From Methylobacterium sp. Leaf118 (lineage in GTDB: Bacteria > Pseudomonadota > Alphaproteobacteria > Rhizobiales > Beijerinckiaceae), in the NCBI RefSeq assembly GCF_920984675.1, contig NZ_CAKLBV010000047.1:1-37644 (forward strand): DNA of 37,644 nucleotides, in the 5' to 3' direction. How positions within the stretch are numbered: the stretch's first letter is position 1; the number at the start of each line of letters is the position of its first letter. Shown here in pieces: positions 30,631 through 37,644 of this stretch. The position numbers and the translations under genes were made by a program. The notes below the pieces were generated by a model. It did no database searches and had not been told where the DNA came from. It saw only the letters and a list, made by a program, of their open reading frames with translations.

Positions 30631-32835
30631 TCACGCCGCCCGCTTCAGCGCGTCGTAGAAGCGCCCGCCGGTCTCGGCCATCGTCAGGAGGTTGTCCGGC
30701 GGGGTGAACCGCGGGCCGTGCTTGGCCTCGAGGGTCCGGGCGAGGTCCACGAAGGTCCGGGCGCCCATGAAGTCGATGTAGGAGAGCGCGCCCCCGGTGA
30801 AGGGCGCGAAGCCGAAGCCCAGGATCGAGCCGACATCCGCCTCGCGCGGGTCGGTGACCACGCCCTCCTGCACCGTGCGGGCGGCCTCGAGCGCCTGCAC
30901 CACGAGGAAGCGGTGCTTCAATTCCGCGACATCGACCGTGTCCGGGGCGAGCCGCTCCGGCTGGATCTCGGCGAGGCCCGGCCAGAGCGTCTTGGGGCCG
31001 TTCTCGGGATAGTCGTAGAAGCCGCGCTTGTTCTTGCGGCCGAGCCGCCCGCGGGTCTCGACCATCTCGGTCAGGAGCCAGCGCTGGCCCGGATCGACCG
31101 CGCCCTCGCCGAGCTGCGCCTCGGTGGCCCGCAGGATCCGCAGGCCGAGATCGAGGGCCACCTCGTCGTTGAGCGAGAGGGGGCCGACCGGCATGCCGGC
31201 CATGCGGGCCGCATTCTCGATCAAGGCCGGGGGCACGCCCTCCAGCAGCATCCGGTGGCCCTCCTGGAGATAGGCCGTGACGCAGCGGTTGGCGAAGAAG
31301 CCGCGGGAATCGTTGACGACGATGCCGGTCTTCTTGATGGCGCGGACGTAGTCGAGGGCGGTGGCCACCGCCCGGTCGCCGGTCGCTTCCCCGCGGATGA
31401 TCTCGACGAGCAGCATCTTCTCCACCGGCGAGAAGAAGTGGATACCCACGAACTGCGCCGGCCGCTTCGTGGACCGGGCGAGGCCCGAGATCGGCAGGGT
31501 CGAGGTGTTGGAGGCGAAGATCGCGTGTTCGGGCAAGGCGGCCTCGACCCGGGCGATCACCTCTGCCTTGACGGCCGGATCCTCGAACACCGCCTCGACG
31601 ACGAGGTCGCAATCCGCGAGCGCCGCGGTGTCGGGGGTGGCGGTGATGCGGGCGAGCAGCGCGTCGCGGTCGGCGGTCTTGGCCTTGCCGCGGTGGATCT
31701 GGCCGGTGATCAGCGTGTGGCACTGGGCCTTGCCGGCATCGGCCGCCGCCTGGTCGCGGTCGATCAGCACCACCTCCATTCCGGCCTGGGCGGTGACGTA
31801 GGCGATGCCCGCGCCCATGAAGCCGGCGCCGATCACGCCGACCTTGCGAACCGTCGTCGGCTCCACGTTCTTCGGGCGGCGCGCGCCCTTGTTGATCTCG
31901 CCCATGGAGATGAACAGGGTGCGGATCATCGCCTGCGCCTCCTTGGTGCGCAGGATGTAGGCGAAGTAGCGGCTCTCGACCTTGAGGCCGAGATCCATCG
32001 GCAGCTGCAGGCCCTCGTAGACCGAGGCCAGGATCGCCTTGGCGGCGGGGTAATTGTCGTGCGTCTCGCGGCGGTAGATCGCGTTGGCGGGCGGCCAGAT
32101 CATCATGCCGGCGGGGGAGAAGACCTTCCCGGACGGCGCCTTGAATTTCGGCACGTCCCAGGGCGCCACCGCCGAGCCGCCGTCGCGGATCCAGGCCTTC
32201 GCCCGCTCGACGATCTCGGCGGCCGGGGCCACCGCGTGGGCGAGGCCCATGGTCCGGGCCATCTGGGGCCGGATCTGCTCGCCCTTGAACAGCATCTGCA
32301 GGGCGTCGCCGGTCTGCATCAGGCGGGCCACCCGCTGGGTGCCGCCGCCGCCGGGAAACAGCCCGACCTTGATCTCCGGCAGGCCGACGCGGGTCTTGTC
32401 GTCGTCGGCCAGCACCCGGTGGTGGCAGGACAGAGCGAGTTCGAAGGCGCCGCCGAGGCACAACCCGTGCACGGCCGCCGCGAAGGGCTTGCCGCAGGTC
32501 TCGAGCTTGCGGAACACGAGGCTGAGGCGCCGCGAGGATTCGAAGAAGTGGCGCATCGCCGCCTCCTCGCCCTCGGAGGCCTTGAGGCGCTCGTATTCGG
32601 CGCCGAGCCCCTGGAGCATGGTGAGGTCGGCACCGCCCGAGAAGTTGCTCTTGCCGGAGGCGATGACGCAGCCCTTGATGCTCGCATCGGCGACCACCGT
32701 GTCGACGATGCCCTCCAATTCGTCCATCACCGCCATGGTGATGACGTTCATCGAGCGGCCCGGCATGTCCCAGGTCGCCAGGGCGACGCCGTCGGCGTCG
32801 GTCTCGAAGCGGAAGTTTGTCGGAGCTTCGGTCAT
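30631..32835 (-). CDS. FadB-like fusion: enoyl-CoA hydratase / 3-hydroxyacyl-CoA dehydrogenase
   Basis: A 734-residue beta-oxidation enzyme. The N-terminal ~300 residues are an enoyl-CoA hydratase: ASGKSNFSGGADLTMLQGLG is the oxyanion loop, and both catalytic glutamates are present in LGGAFELALSCHHR and LPEIKVGLFPGGGGTQR. The middle is the NAD-binding Rossmann fold (VGVIGAGFMGAGIAYVTAQA), then FASNTSTLPISGLA and FVGIHFFSPVEKMLLVEIIR with the dehydrogenase histidine. The C-terminal helical 3-hydroxyacyl-CoA dehydrogenase domain ends in FTGGALSYIDFMGA. With the thiolase and acyl-CoA dehydrogenase upstream it completes a full fatty-acid oxidation spiral. fadB and fadJ types cannot be separated here, so I leave the symbol blank. 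A repeat array lies between it and the DUF2059 gene. Confidence 0.93.
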   Translation of the reverse strand: MTEAPTNFRFETDADGVALATWDMPGRSMNVITMAVMDELEGIVDTVVADASIKGCVIASGKSNFSGGADLTMLQGLGAEYERLKASEGEEAAMRHFFESSRRLSLVFRKLETCGKPFAAAVHGLCLGGAFELALSCHHRVLADDDKTRVGLPEIKVGLFPGGGGTQRVARLMQTGDALQMLFKGEQIRPQMARTMGLAHAVAPAAEIVERAKAWIRDGGSAVAPWDVPKFKAPSGKVFSPAGMMIWPPANAIYRRETHDNYPAAKAILASVYEGLQLPMDLGLKVESRYFAYILRTKEAQAMIRTLFISMGEINKGARRPKNVEPTTVRKVGVIGAGFMGAGIAYVTAQAGMEVVLIDRDQAAADAGKAQCHTLITGQIHRGKAKTADRDALLARITATPDTAALADCDLVVEAVFEDPAVKAEVIARVEAALPEHAIFASNTSTLPISGLARSTKRPAQFVGIHFFSPVEKMLLVEIIRGEATGDRAVATALDYVRAIKKTGIVVNDSRGFFANRCVTAYLQEGHRMLLEGVPPALIENAARMAGMPVGPLSLNDEVALDLGLRILRATEAQLGEGAVDPGQRWLLTEMVETRGRLGRKNKRGFYDYPENGPKTLWPGLAEIQPERLAPDTVDVAELKHRFLVVQALEAARTVQEGVVTDPREADVGSILGFGFAPFTGGALSYIDFMGARTFVDLARTLEAKHGPRFTPPDNLLTMAETGGRFYDALKRAA

Positions 32836-32922
32836 CGCTCTTCCTCGGGCCTCTCGTCGGACCGGCGGGCGCGGGCCGCCCAGTCGGGCTTCGGGCGCCG
32901 GATTCCCCGGCGCCCCGATTCG

Positions 32923-33034
32923 GTCGACCGGCGCTGCTGCGCCGGCGCTCCTTGGCCAGCGCTGCTCGGCCGGTTCTACTTGGCCGGTCTTACTTGGCCG
33001 GCTCTACTTGGCCGGCTCTACTTGGCCGGCATCG
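32923..33034. repeat. Degenerate 14-bp tandem repeats
   Basis: Five clear copies of a 14-bp unit, best copy CTTGGCCGGCTCTA, run head to tail from 32951 to 33020, followed by a partial copy to 33030; two weaker copies seem to precede them from 32923. The copies at 32993-33006 and 33007-33020 are identical. On the minus strand the unit contains the last codons and TAG stop of the DUF2059 gene, so the gene's end has been duplicated into the spacer. Fourteen is not a multiple of three. Confidence 0.8.
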
Positions 33035-33515
33035 GCGCGCCGCCGGGCAGGCCGCCGGCGGCGCCGCCCTTCTGGTCGCTGGCGGCGGCGAGCGTCAGCA
33101 TGTTCAGGAGCCGCGTCACCACCGCCTGGGACAGCAGGTTCACCTCCGACTTCGGATCGGCGTTGACGGCCTGGAACTTCTGGTAGGTCTTGTCCTCGTA
33201 GATCGTGTCGAGCTGCTTGAGCTCGTCGAGGGAGAACTTGTCGGCATACTGCTTCGAGAGCCCGTCCAGCAGCTCCTTGCGTTGCTTGTCGAACTCGGCC
33301 CGGGCCTCCTTGCGGACGGTCTCGGCCCGGTCCTCGGGCATGGTGGAGACGGTCTTCTCCAGCGCGCTGCCGAAGCCGGTGTCGAGGTTCTTGAGAACCG
33401 TCTTCTCGGTGAGCTTCATCGCGACGCCGAGCCGGTCCGCGGCGTCGTCGGCACGGGCTCCGGGCGCGAGGACCAGGGCGGCGGCGAGGCACAGGGCGGC
33501 GGTGGTCGTCTTCAT
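33018..33515 (-). CDS. DUF2059 exported protein inside the beta-oxidation cluster
   Basis: A 165-residue protein with a signal peptide (MKTTTAALCLAAALVLAPGA, cleaved before or after RADD). The mature part is helical and charged, matching DUF2059: KLTEKTVLKNLDTGFGSALE, DRAETVRKEARAEFDKQRKE, SLDELKQLDTIYEDKTYQKF, and VVTRLLNMLTLAAAS. DUF2059 proteins are periplasmic or envelope proteins of unknown function. The ATG at 33515 begins the signal sequence directly. It interrupts an otherwise metabolic operon between thiolase and the FadB-like gene, all on the minus strand. The last codons (PAK, stop) sit in a 14-bp tandem repeat. Confidence 0.87.
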   Translation of the reverse strand: MKTTTAALCLAAALVLAPGARADDAADRLGVAMKLTEKTVLKNLDTGFGSALEKTVSTMPEDRAETVRKEARAEFDKQRKELLDGLSKQYADKFSLDELKQLDTIYEDKTYQKFQAVNADPKSEVNLLSQAVVTRLLNMLTLAAASDQKGGAAGGLPGGAPMPAK

Positions 33516-33643
33516 TGTGGCGTTTCTCCCGTTGGCGTTCCGGGCCGGCCCTCCCCGATCCCTTCGGGACGGAAAGACCACGGCATGGGAGGCCCTTAAC
33601 AGCCTTTGTCCGGCGAGGGCAGGGCGGGGCGCGGGCGCCTCGG

Positions 33644-34852
33644 TCACACCCGCTCGATGATGGTGGCGGTGCCCATGCCGGCGCCGATGCAGAGCGTCAC
33701 CAGGGCGCGCTCCTTGCCGGTGCGCTCCAGCTCGTCGAGCACGGTGCCGAGGATCATGGCGCCGGTGGCGCCGAGCGGATGGCCCATGGCGATGGCGCCG
33801 CCATTGACGTTCACCCGCTCGGGATCGAGGTCGAAGGCCTGCTGGAAGCGCAGGACCACCGAGGCGAAGGCCTCGTTGATCTCGAACAGGTCGATGTCCG
33901 ACAGGCTCATGCCGGCCCGGGCCAGCACCTTGCGGGTCACGTCGACCGGGCCGGTCAGCATCAGGGCCGGGTCGGAGCCGATATTGGCGAAGGCCCGGAT
34001 GCGGGCCCGCGGCCGCAGGCCCGCGCCCTCGCCGGCCTCCCGGGAGCCGATCAGCACCGCCGCCGCGCCGTCGACGATGCCGGAGGAATTGCCGGCGTGA
34101 TGGATATGCGCCACCGCCTCGACCTCGGGGTGGGCATCGATCGCCACCGCGTCGAAGCCGCCCATCTGGCCCATCTGCACGAAGGAGGGCTTGAGCTGAC
34201 CGAGCGACTGCATGTCGGTCGCCGGCCGCATGTGCTCGTCGCGGTCGAGCAGCGTGATGCCGTTGATGTCCTTCACCGGCACGACCGAGTTGCCAAACAG
34301 ACCCTCGTCCCAGGACTTCGCGGAGCGCCGCTGCGAGGCGACGGCGTAGGCGTCGCAATCGTCGCGGGTGAAGCCGTATTTGGTGGCGATCAGGTCGGCG
34401 GAGACGCCCTGGGGCATGAAGTAGGACTTCACGGCGATCGCCGGATCGACCGGCCAGGCGCCCCCCGAGGCGCCCAGCCCCACGCGGCTCATCGACTCGA
34501 CGCCGCCGCCCACGGTCATGTCGTGCTGGCCGGCCATGATCTGCGCCGCGGCGAAGTTCACGGCGTCGAGACCCGAGGCGCAGAAGCGGTTGATCTGCAC
34601 GCCGGGCACATGGGTGCCGTAATCGGCCACCAGGGCCGCGGCCCGGGCGATGTCGCCGCCAGCCTCGCCGACGGGGTCGACGCAGCCGAGCACCACGTCG
34701 TCCACCTGCCGCGTGTCGAGGCCGTTGCGGTCCTTGAGCGCGCGAAGCGCCGTCTCGGCCAAGCGCAGCGCCGTCACCTCGTGCAGCGAACCGTCCGGCT
34801 TGCCGCGGCCGCGGGGCGTGCGGACGTGATCGTAGATGTAGGCCTCGGGCAT
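33644..34852 (-). CDS. Acetyl-CoA C-acyltransferase (thiolase, FadA-type)
   Basis: A 402-residue thiolase that cleaves 3-ketoacyl-CoA to acetyl-CoA and a shortened acyl-CoA. The acylated cysteine is C91 in VQINRFCASGLDAVNFAAAQ. The histidine base is in VNGGAIAMGHPLGATGAMIL, and the second cysteine in LVTLCIGAGMGTATII. NEAFASV is the family asparagine-glutamate motif. The ATG at 34852 starts MPEAYIYDHVRTPRGRGKPD, the usual N-terminus; longer in-frame extensions run into the spacer. It lies 179 bp downstream of the acyl-CoA dehydrogenase, and a hairpin and other repeats fill the spacer. Confidence 0.94.
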   Translation of the reverse strand: MPEAYIYDHVRTPRGRGKPDGSLHEVTALRLAETALRALKDRNGLDTRQVDDVVLGCVDPVGEAGGDIARAAALVADYGTHVPGVQINRFCASGLDAVNFAAAQIMAGQHDMTVGGGVESMSRVGLGASGGAWPVDPAIAVKSYFMPQGVSADLIATKYGFTRDDCDAYAVASQRRSAKSWDEGLFGNSVVPVKDINGITLLDRDEHMRPATDMQSLGQLKPSFVQMGQMGGFDAVAIDAHPEVEAVAHIHHAGNSSGIVDGAAAVLIGSREAGEGAGLRPRARIRAFANIGSDPALMLTGPVDVTRKVLARAGMSLSDIDLFEINEAFASVVLRFQQAFDLDPERVNVNGGAIAMGHPLGATGAMILGTVLDELERTGKERALVTLCIGAGMGTATIIERV

Positions 34853-34987
34853 CGGTGCCTCCTCGTCTTTCCGGTCGCCGCAGGACCCCTCGCCGCGCCG
34901 CGGGAGGGGCGGCCCCCGCAAGGGGGTCGCAAGCGAGGGGCGGCCGGCCCGGACAGCGCCCCCCCTCGCGCGCCTCGCCTGCGCGAG

Positions 34988-35012
34988 GCACCCTCTCCCG
35001 CAAAGGGGGAGG
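34988..35012 (-). repeat. Hairpin with G-U pair in the dehydrogenase-thiolase spacer
   Basis: ACCCTCTCCC (34988-34997) pairs with GGGGGAGGGT (35003-35012), including one T-G pair, around GCAAA. It begins about 20 bases after the dehydrogenase stop. The rest of the spacer (34853-34987) is dense in CCCC/GGGG and CTCGC blocks, typical of dispersed palindromic repeats. Confidence 0.5.
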
Positions 35013-35031
35013 GTTTCGGTGTCGCGATGGC

Positions 35032-36822
35032 TTAGAACGCCTCGGCCGGGAGCGCCATGGTGGTCTCGGCGCCGGCCTTGATCCGCGCGAGCCGCAGACC
35101 CGTCTCCGGCAGCATCCGCTCCATGAAGAAGCGGCCGAGCACGAGCTTGGCGTCCATCCGCTCGGCGTCGCGGCCGTCCGCCTTGGCAGCGAGCGCCGCC
35201 TTGGCGATCTTCCCCCACATGTAGCCGAGCACGACCTGCCCGAGCAGGTGCATCAGGTCGGTGGCCCCGGCCCCGGCATTGTCAGGCTTGGAAAAGGCGT
35301 TCTGCATCAGCCACATGACGGCGGCCTGAAGGTCGTTCAGCGCCGGCTGGAGCGGCGCGACGAAGGGCGTCATCCCCGCATCCTCGCCGTGATCCTTGAC
35401 GAAGGTCTGCACCTCGGTGAGGAAGGCCATCATCGCCCGGCCGCCGTCCTTGGGCAATTTGCGGCCGATCAGGTCCATGGCCTGAATGCCGTTGGCGCCC
35501 TCGTAGATCATGGCGATGCGGGCATCGCGCACGAACTGCGACATGCCCCATTCCTCGATATAGCCGTGGCCGCCGAACATCTGCTGGGCCTCGACCGTGT
35601 TGGCGAAGCCGCGGTCGGTCAGCACGCCCTTCACCACCGGCGTCATCAGGCCGAGGAGATCGTCGGCCGCCTGCCGCTCGGCGGCGTCCTGCGAGCGGTG
35701 GGCGATGTCGGATTGTAGGGCCGTCCAGAGGACGAGGGCGCGCGCGGCCTCGTTGAAGGCGCGGATCTGCATCAGGGTGCGGCGCACGTCCGGATGGACG
35801 ATGATCGGGTCGGCGGCCTTGTCCGGCGCCTGCGCCCCGGTGAGCGCCCGGCCCTGAAGCCGCTCGCGGGCATAGGCGACGGCGTTCTGGTAGGCGGCCT
35901 CGGACTGGCCGAGCCCCTGGACGCCGACGGCGAGACGCGCCTCGTTCATCATCACGAACATGGCGTTGAGGCCGCGATTCGCCTCGCCGACGAGCCAGCC
36001 CGTCGCGCCGTCGTAGTTCATGACGCAGGTGGCGTTGCCGTGGATGCCCATCTTGTGCTCGAGGGCGCCGCAGGAGACGGCGTTGCGCGCGCCGAGCGAC
36101 CCGTCCGCGTTCACGAGGATTTTCGGCACCACGAAGAGCGAGATGCCCTTGGTGCCCGCCGGCGCGCCCTCGATGCGGGCGATGACGAGGTGGACGATGT
36201 TTTCCGCGAGGTCGTGGTCGCCCGCCGAGATGAAGATCTTGGTGCCGGTCAGGCTGTAGGAGCCGTCGCCGTTCGGGACGGCCCGCGTCTTGAGGAGGCC
36301 GAGATCCGTGCCGCAATGCGGCTCGGTGAGGTTCATGGTGCCGGTCCAGGCGCCCTCGACCATCTTGGGCAGATAGGTCTGCTTCTGCTCCGGCGAGCCG
36401 TGGACGAGGAGCGCGGCGATCGCGCCCTGGGTCAGGCCGGGATACATGCTGAGAGCGAGGTTGGCGCCGCAGCCGAATTCCTGCACCGCCGTGTTGATCA
36501 CGTGCGGCAGACCCTGGCCGCCGAACGCCTCCGGCACCGACAGGCCCATCCAGCCGCCCGCCGCGTAGGCGTCGTAGGCCGCCTTGAAGCCCTTCGGAGT
36601 CGCGACGCTGCCGTCCTCGCGGCGGGTGCAGCCCTCCCGGTCGCCGGACAGGTTGAGGGGCGCGAACACGTCCTCCGTCAGCTTGCCGCCCTCGCCGAGC
36701 ACCGCCTGGATCACGTCCGCGGACGCGTCGGCGAAACCCGGCAGGTTGTCGTAGCGGTGGATGGCGAGAACGTCTTCGAGGAGGAACACCGTGTCCTCGA
36801 CCGGGGCCCGATAGCTCGGCAT
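35032..36822 (-). CDS. Acyl-CoA dehydrogenase (FadE/DmdC-like)
   Basis: A 596-residue FAD enzyme that introduces the first double bond in acyl-CoA. MNLTEPHCGTDLGLLKTRAV and KIFISAGDHDLAENIVHLVI form the flavin/substrate pocket. The catalytic glutamate lies in RIAMIYEGANGIQAMDLIGR, and FGGHGYIEEWGMSQFVRDAR is the signature before it. The extra C-terminal helical region (about residues 460-596) and the N-terminal YRAPVEDTVFLLEDVLA mark the larger ~600-residue group that includes 3-methylmercaptopropionyl-CoA dehydrogenase DmdC; members of this group act on many acyl chains. The ATG has GGAGG eight bases upstream. First gene of the minus-strand operon; an AT-rich stretch at 36891-36900 upstream is the likely -10 region. 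Confidence 0.93.
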   Translation of the reverse strand: MPSYRAPVEDTVFLLEDVLAIHRYDNLPGFADASADVIQAVLGEGGKLTEDVFAPLNLSGDREGCTRREDGSVATPKGFKAAYDAYAAGGWMGLSVPEAFGGQGLPHVINTAVQEFGCGANLALSMYPGLTQGAIAALLVHGSPEQKQTYLPKMVEGAWTGTMNLTEPHCGTDLGLLKTRAVPNGDGSYSLTGTKIFISAGDHDLAENIVHLVIARIEGAPAGTKGISLFVVPKILVNADGSLGARNAVSCGALEHKMGIHGNATCVMNYDGATGWLVGEANRGLNAMFVMMNEARLAVGVQGLGQSEAAYQNAVAYARERLQGRALTGAQAPDKAADPIIVHPDVRRTLMQIRAFNEAARALVLWTALQSDIAHRSQDAAERQAADDLLGLMTPVVKGVLTDRGFANTVEAQQMFGGHGYIEEWGMSQFVRDARIAMIYEGANGIQAMDLIGRKLPKDGGRAMMAFLTEVQTFVKDHGEDAGMTPFVAPLQPALNDLQAAVMWLMQNAFSKPDNAGAGATDLMHLLGQVVLGYMWGKIAKAALAAKADGRDAERMDAKLVLGRFFMERMLPETGLRLARIKAGAETTMALPAEAF

Positions 36823-37137
36823 CGCGTCCGCCTCCCGCCTGTCGTCGGCCGGGCCACCCCATTCCCGCGGCGGCCCACCCGATGGTTCACATATAAACTA
36901 TCTCGTCCGCGGGTCGCAAGCGCCTCCCGTCCCCGCGCCGACCGGCCGGCGAACAAAACCGTGCATTCGAAAGACCCGAATCCCGATCCGCACGGCCGTG
37001 CCGGGCCTCACCTTAACCATGCATTTACCAAGATTGTTAAAGGTCGCTCCTGTCCGGTCCGGTTTCGTGCGGCGCCCCCTTTCGGAGGTCGTCGCCGAGG
37101 CGGATCCTGGAAGCTGCCGACATCGGATCTCCGCGAG
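36823..37137. other. Divergent promoter region, dehydrogenase operon / PodJ-like gene
   Basis: A 315-bp gap without a gene. It holds the A/T-rich ATATAAACTA (36891-36900) about 70 bp upstream of the acyl-CoA dehydrogenase, which on the minus strand may be its -10 region. A second A/T-rich block at 37012-37043 carries a CtrA-like site and a short dyad (CCTTAAC ... GTTAAAGG) upstream of the plus-strand gene. Confidence 0.6.
37013..37028 (+). promoter_or_regulatory. Candidate CtrA-binding site
   Basis: TTAACCAT (37013-37020) is the alphaproteobacterial CtrA 8-mer, and the wider sequence TTAA-N7-TTTAC differs from the full consensus TTAA-N7-TTAAC at one base. It lies 110-125 bp upstream of a PodJ-like start, where a cell-cycle regulator would be expected. 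Confidence 0.5.
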
Positions 37138-37644
37138 ATGACCAAGCCCGCCCCGATCAGCCTCGACAGCTTCGATCCCGAAGTGCTCGCCGCGGCCCGC
37201 GAGGTCGCCAAGCGCGCCGGGGTCCCGCTGGAGACCTGGATCGAGTCGGTGGTCGCGCCCGACCAGCCCAAATCCGCCCATGTCCGCACGCGGCCCGAGC
37301 CGTCGCCGGAGCCCGTGGACGCGGAGCGGATGCCGACCGGGCAGGCCCGGCCGGGGGACGCCGCGTGGGCGATCCCAACCCCCGCCGAGCCGCGACCGAC
37401 GACGACGCTCGAGGCGAAGCCCGACTTGGCGCCCACCGTGGCGCCCGAGCCCAAGCTTGAGCCGAAGCCCGAATCGGCGCCCGAGGCGAAGGCCGCTCTG
37501 GCGCGGCCCGCCCCGGCGACGCCCCTCGACGCCGCGCTCGCCGCAATGGCGCAGCGCCTCGATGCCCTGGACCGCTCGCTCGACGAGGAGCGCGAGGCCT
37601 CCCGCAGCACCGCCGCGCGGATGATCGGCGAGATCGAGGCCCGG
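37138..37644 (+). CDS. PodJ-like protein N-terminus, truncated by window edge
   Basis: An open frame from ATG 37138 to the window end (169 codons, no stop). The N-terminal segment SLDSFDPEVLAAAREVAKRA followed by GVPLETWIESVV resembles the first helices of alphaproteobacterial polar-localisation proteins (PodJ/SEL1 type), which typically read GxDPxxREAAxxAARRxGMxLGEWL. A proline/glutamate-rich linker follows (RTRPEPSPEPVDA, PEPKLEPKPESAPEAK), then the start of a coiled coil (MAQRLDALDRSLDEEREASR). The linker and coiled coil fit PodJ architecture, but the C-terminal SEL1 and peptidoglycan-binding parts are outside the window. The CtrA-like site upstream agrees with cell-cycle control. Family assignment is tentative. 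Confidence 0.6.
   Translation, partial: MTKPAPISLDSFDPEVLAAAREVAKRAGVPLETWIESVVAPDQPKSAHVRTRPEPSPEPVDAERMPTGQARPGDAAWAIPTPAEPRPTTTLEAKPDLAPTVAPEPKLEPKPESAPEAKAALARPAPATPLDAALAAMAQRLDALDRSLDEEREASRSTAARMIGEIEAR

Overview
The window is about 70% G+C and almost entirely coding. Gene content points to an alphaproteobacterium of the order Hyphomicrobiales, most likely Methylobacterium/Methylorubrum or a close relative. The clues are aerobic cobaltochelatase genes cobS and cobT next to a J-domain gene and bolA, an ergothioneine pair (egtB-egtD), a BA14K-like glycine-rich surface protein, and a CtrA-like site before a PodJ-like N-terminus. The genus is an inference. I see no rRNA, tRNA, CRISPR array, transposase or phage gene; this looks like ordinary chromosome.

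Layout: (1) 1-585, the 3' part of a glycine/tyrosine-rich BA14K-like gene, then a strong bidirectional terminator. (2) 0.7-3.4 kb, a peroxide module: catalase katA divergent from oxyR. (3) 3.5-4.95 kb, a LysR regulator divergent from a PACE-family efflux gene. (4) 5.0-7.5 kb, an AbrB-type membrane protein overlapping dgkA, then a ykkC/guanidine-I-type riboswitch leader in front of a 10-TM EamA/DMT transporter. (5) 7.6-10.9 kb, murI, then egtB-egtD. (6) 10.9-11.3 kb, a gene-free stretch with several palindromes. (7) 11.3-17.2 kb, a DUF779 gene divergent from nasA-cysG (nitrate assimilation and siroheme) with a sigma-54-type promoter before nasA, then a SCO1/SenC gene. (8) 17.1-20.0 kb, a GT2 glycosyltransferase with a MshEN/GspE_N-like front end that lacks an ordinary start codon, divergent from an exported solute-binding protein. 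(9) 20.1-24.9 kb, J-domain gene-cobS-cobT on the minus strand, and bolA-arfB on the plus strand. (10) 25.1-30.3 kb, a TPR-methyltransferase and a DUF1275 protein, then a tightly overlapping ligase-associated exonuclease, ATP-dependent DNA ligase and YjbQ. (11) 30.3-36.8 kb, a minus-strand fatty-acid beta-oxidation cluster (acyl-CoA dehydrogenase, thiolase, DUF2059 protein, FadB-like fusion, Pmp3 peptide). (12) The 5' end of a PodJ-like gene running off the right edge.

Functionally the region joins redox defence (KatA/OxyR, ergothioneine, BolA), export (PACE, EamA), nitrogen assimilation (NasA with CysG making the siroheme needed by nitrite reductase), cobalamin cobalt insertion, DNA repair and beta-oxidation. 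The most interesting item is the riboswitch plus EamA transporter: the aptamer core motifs are clear, and a downstream hairpin that could hide the ribosome-binding site shares bases with the aptamer's closing helix. This suggests a guanidine-induced transporter outside the small SMR exporters normally linked to this RNA class.
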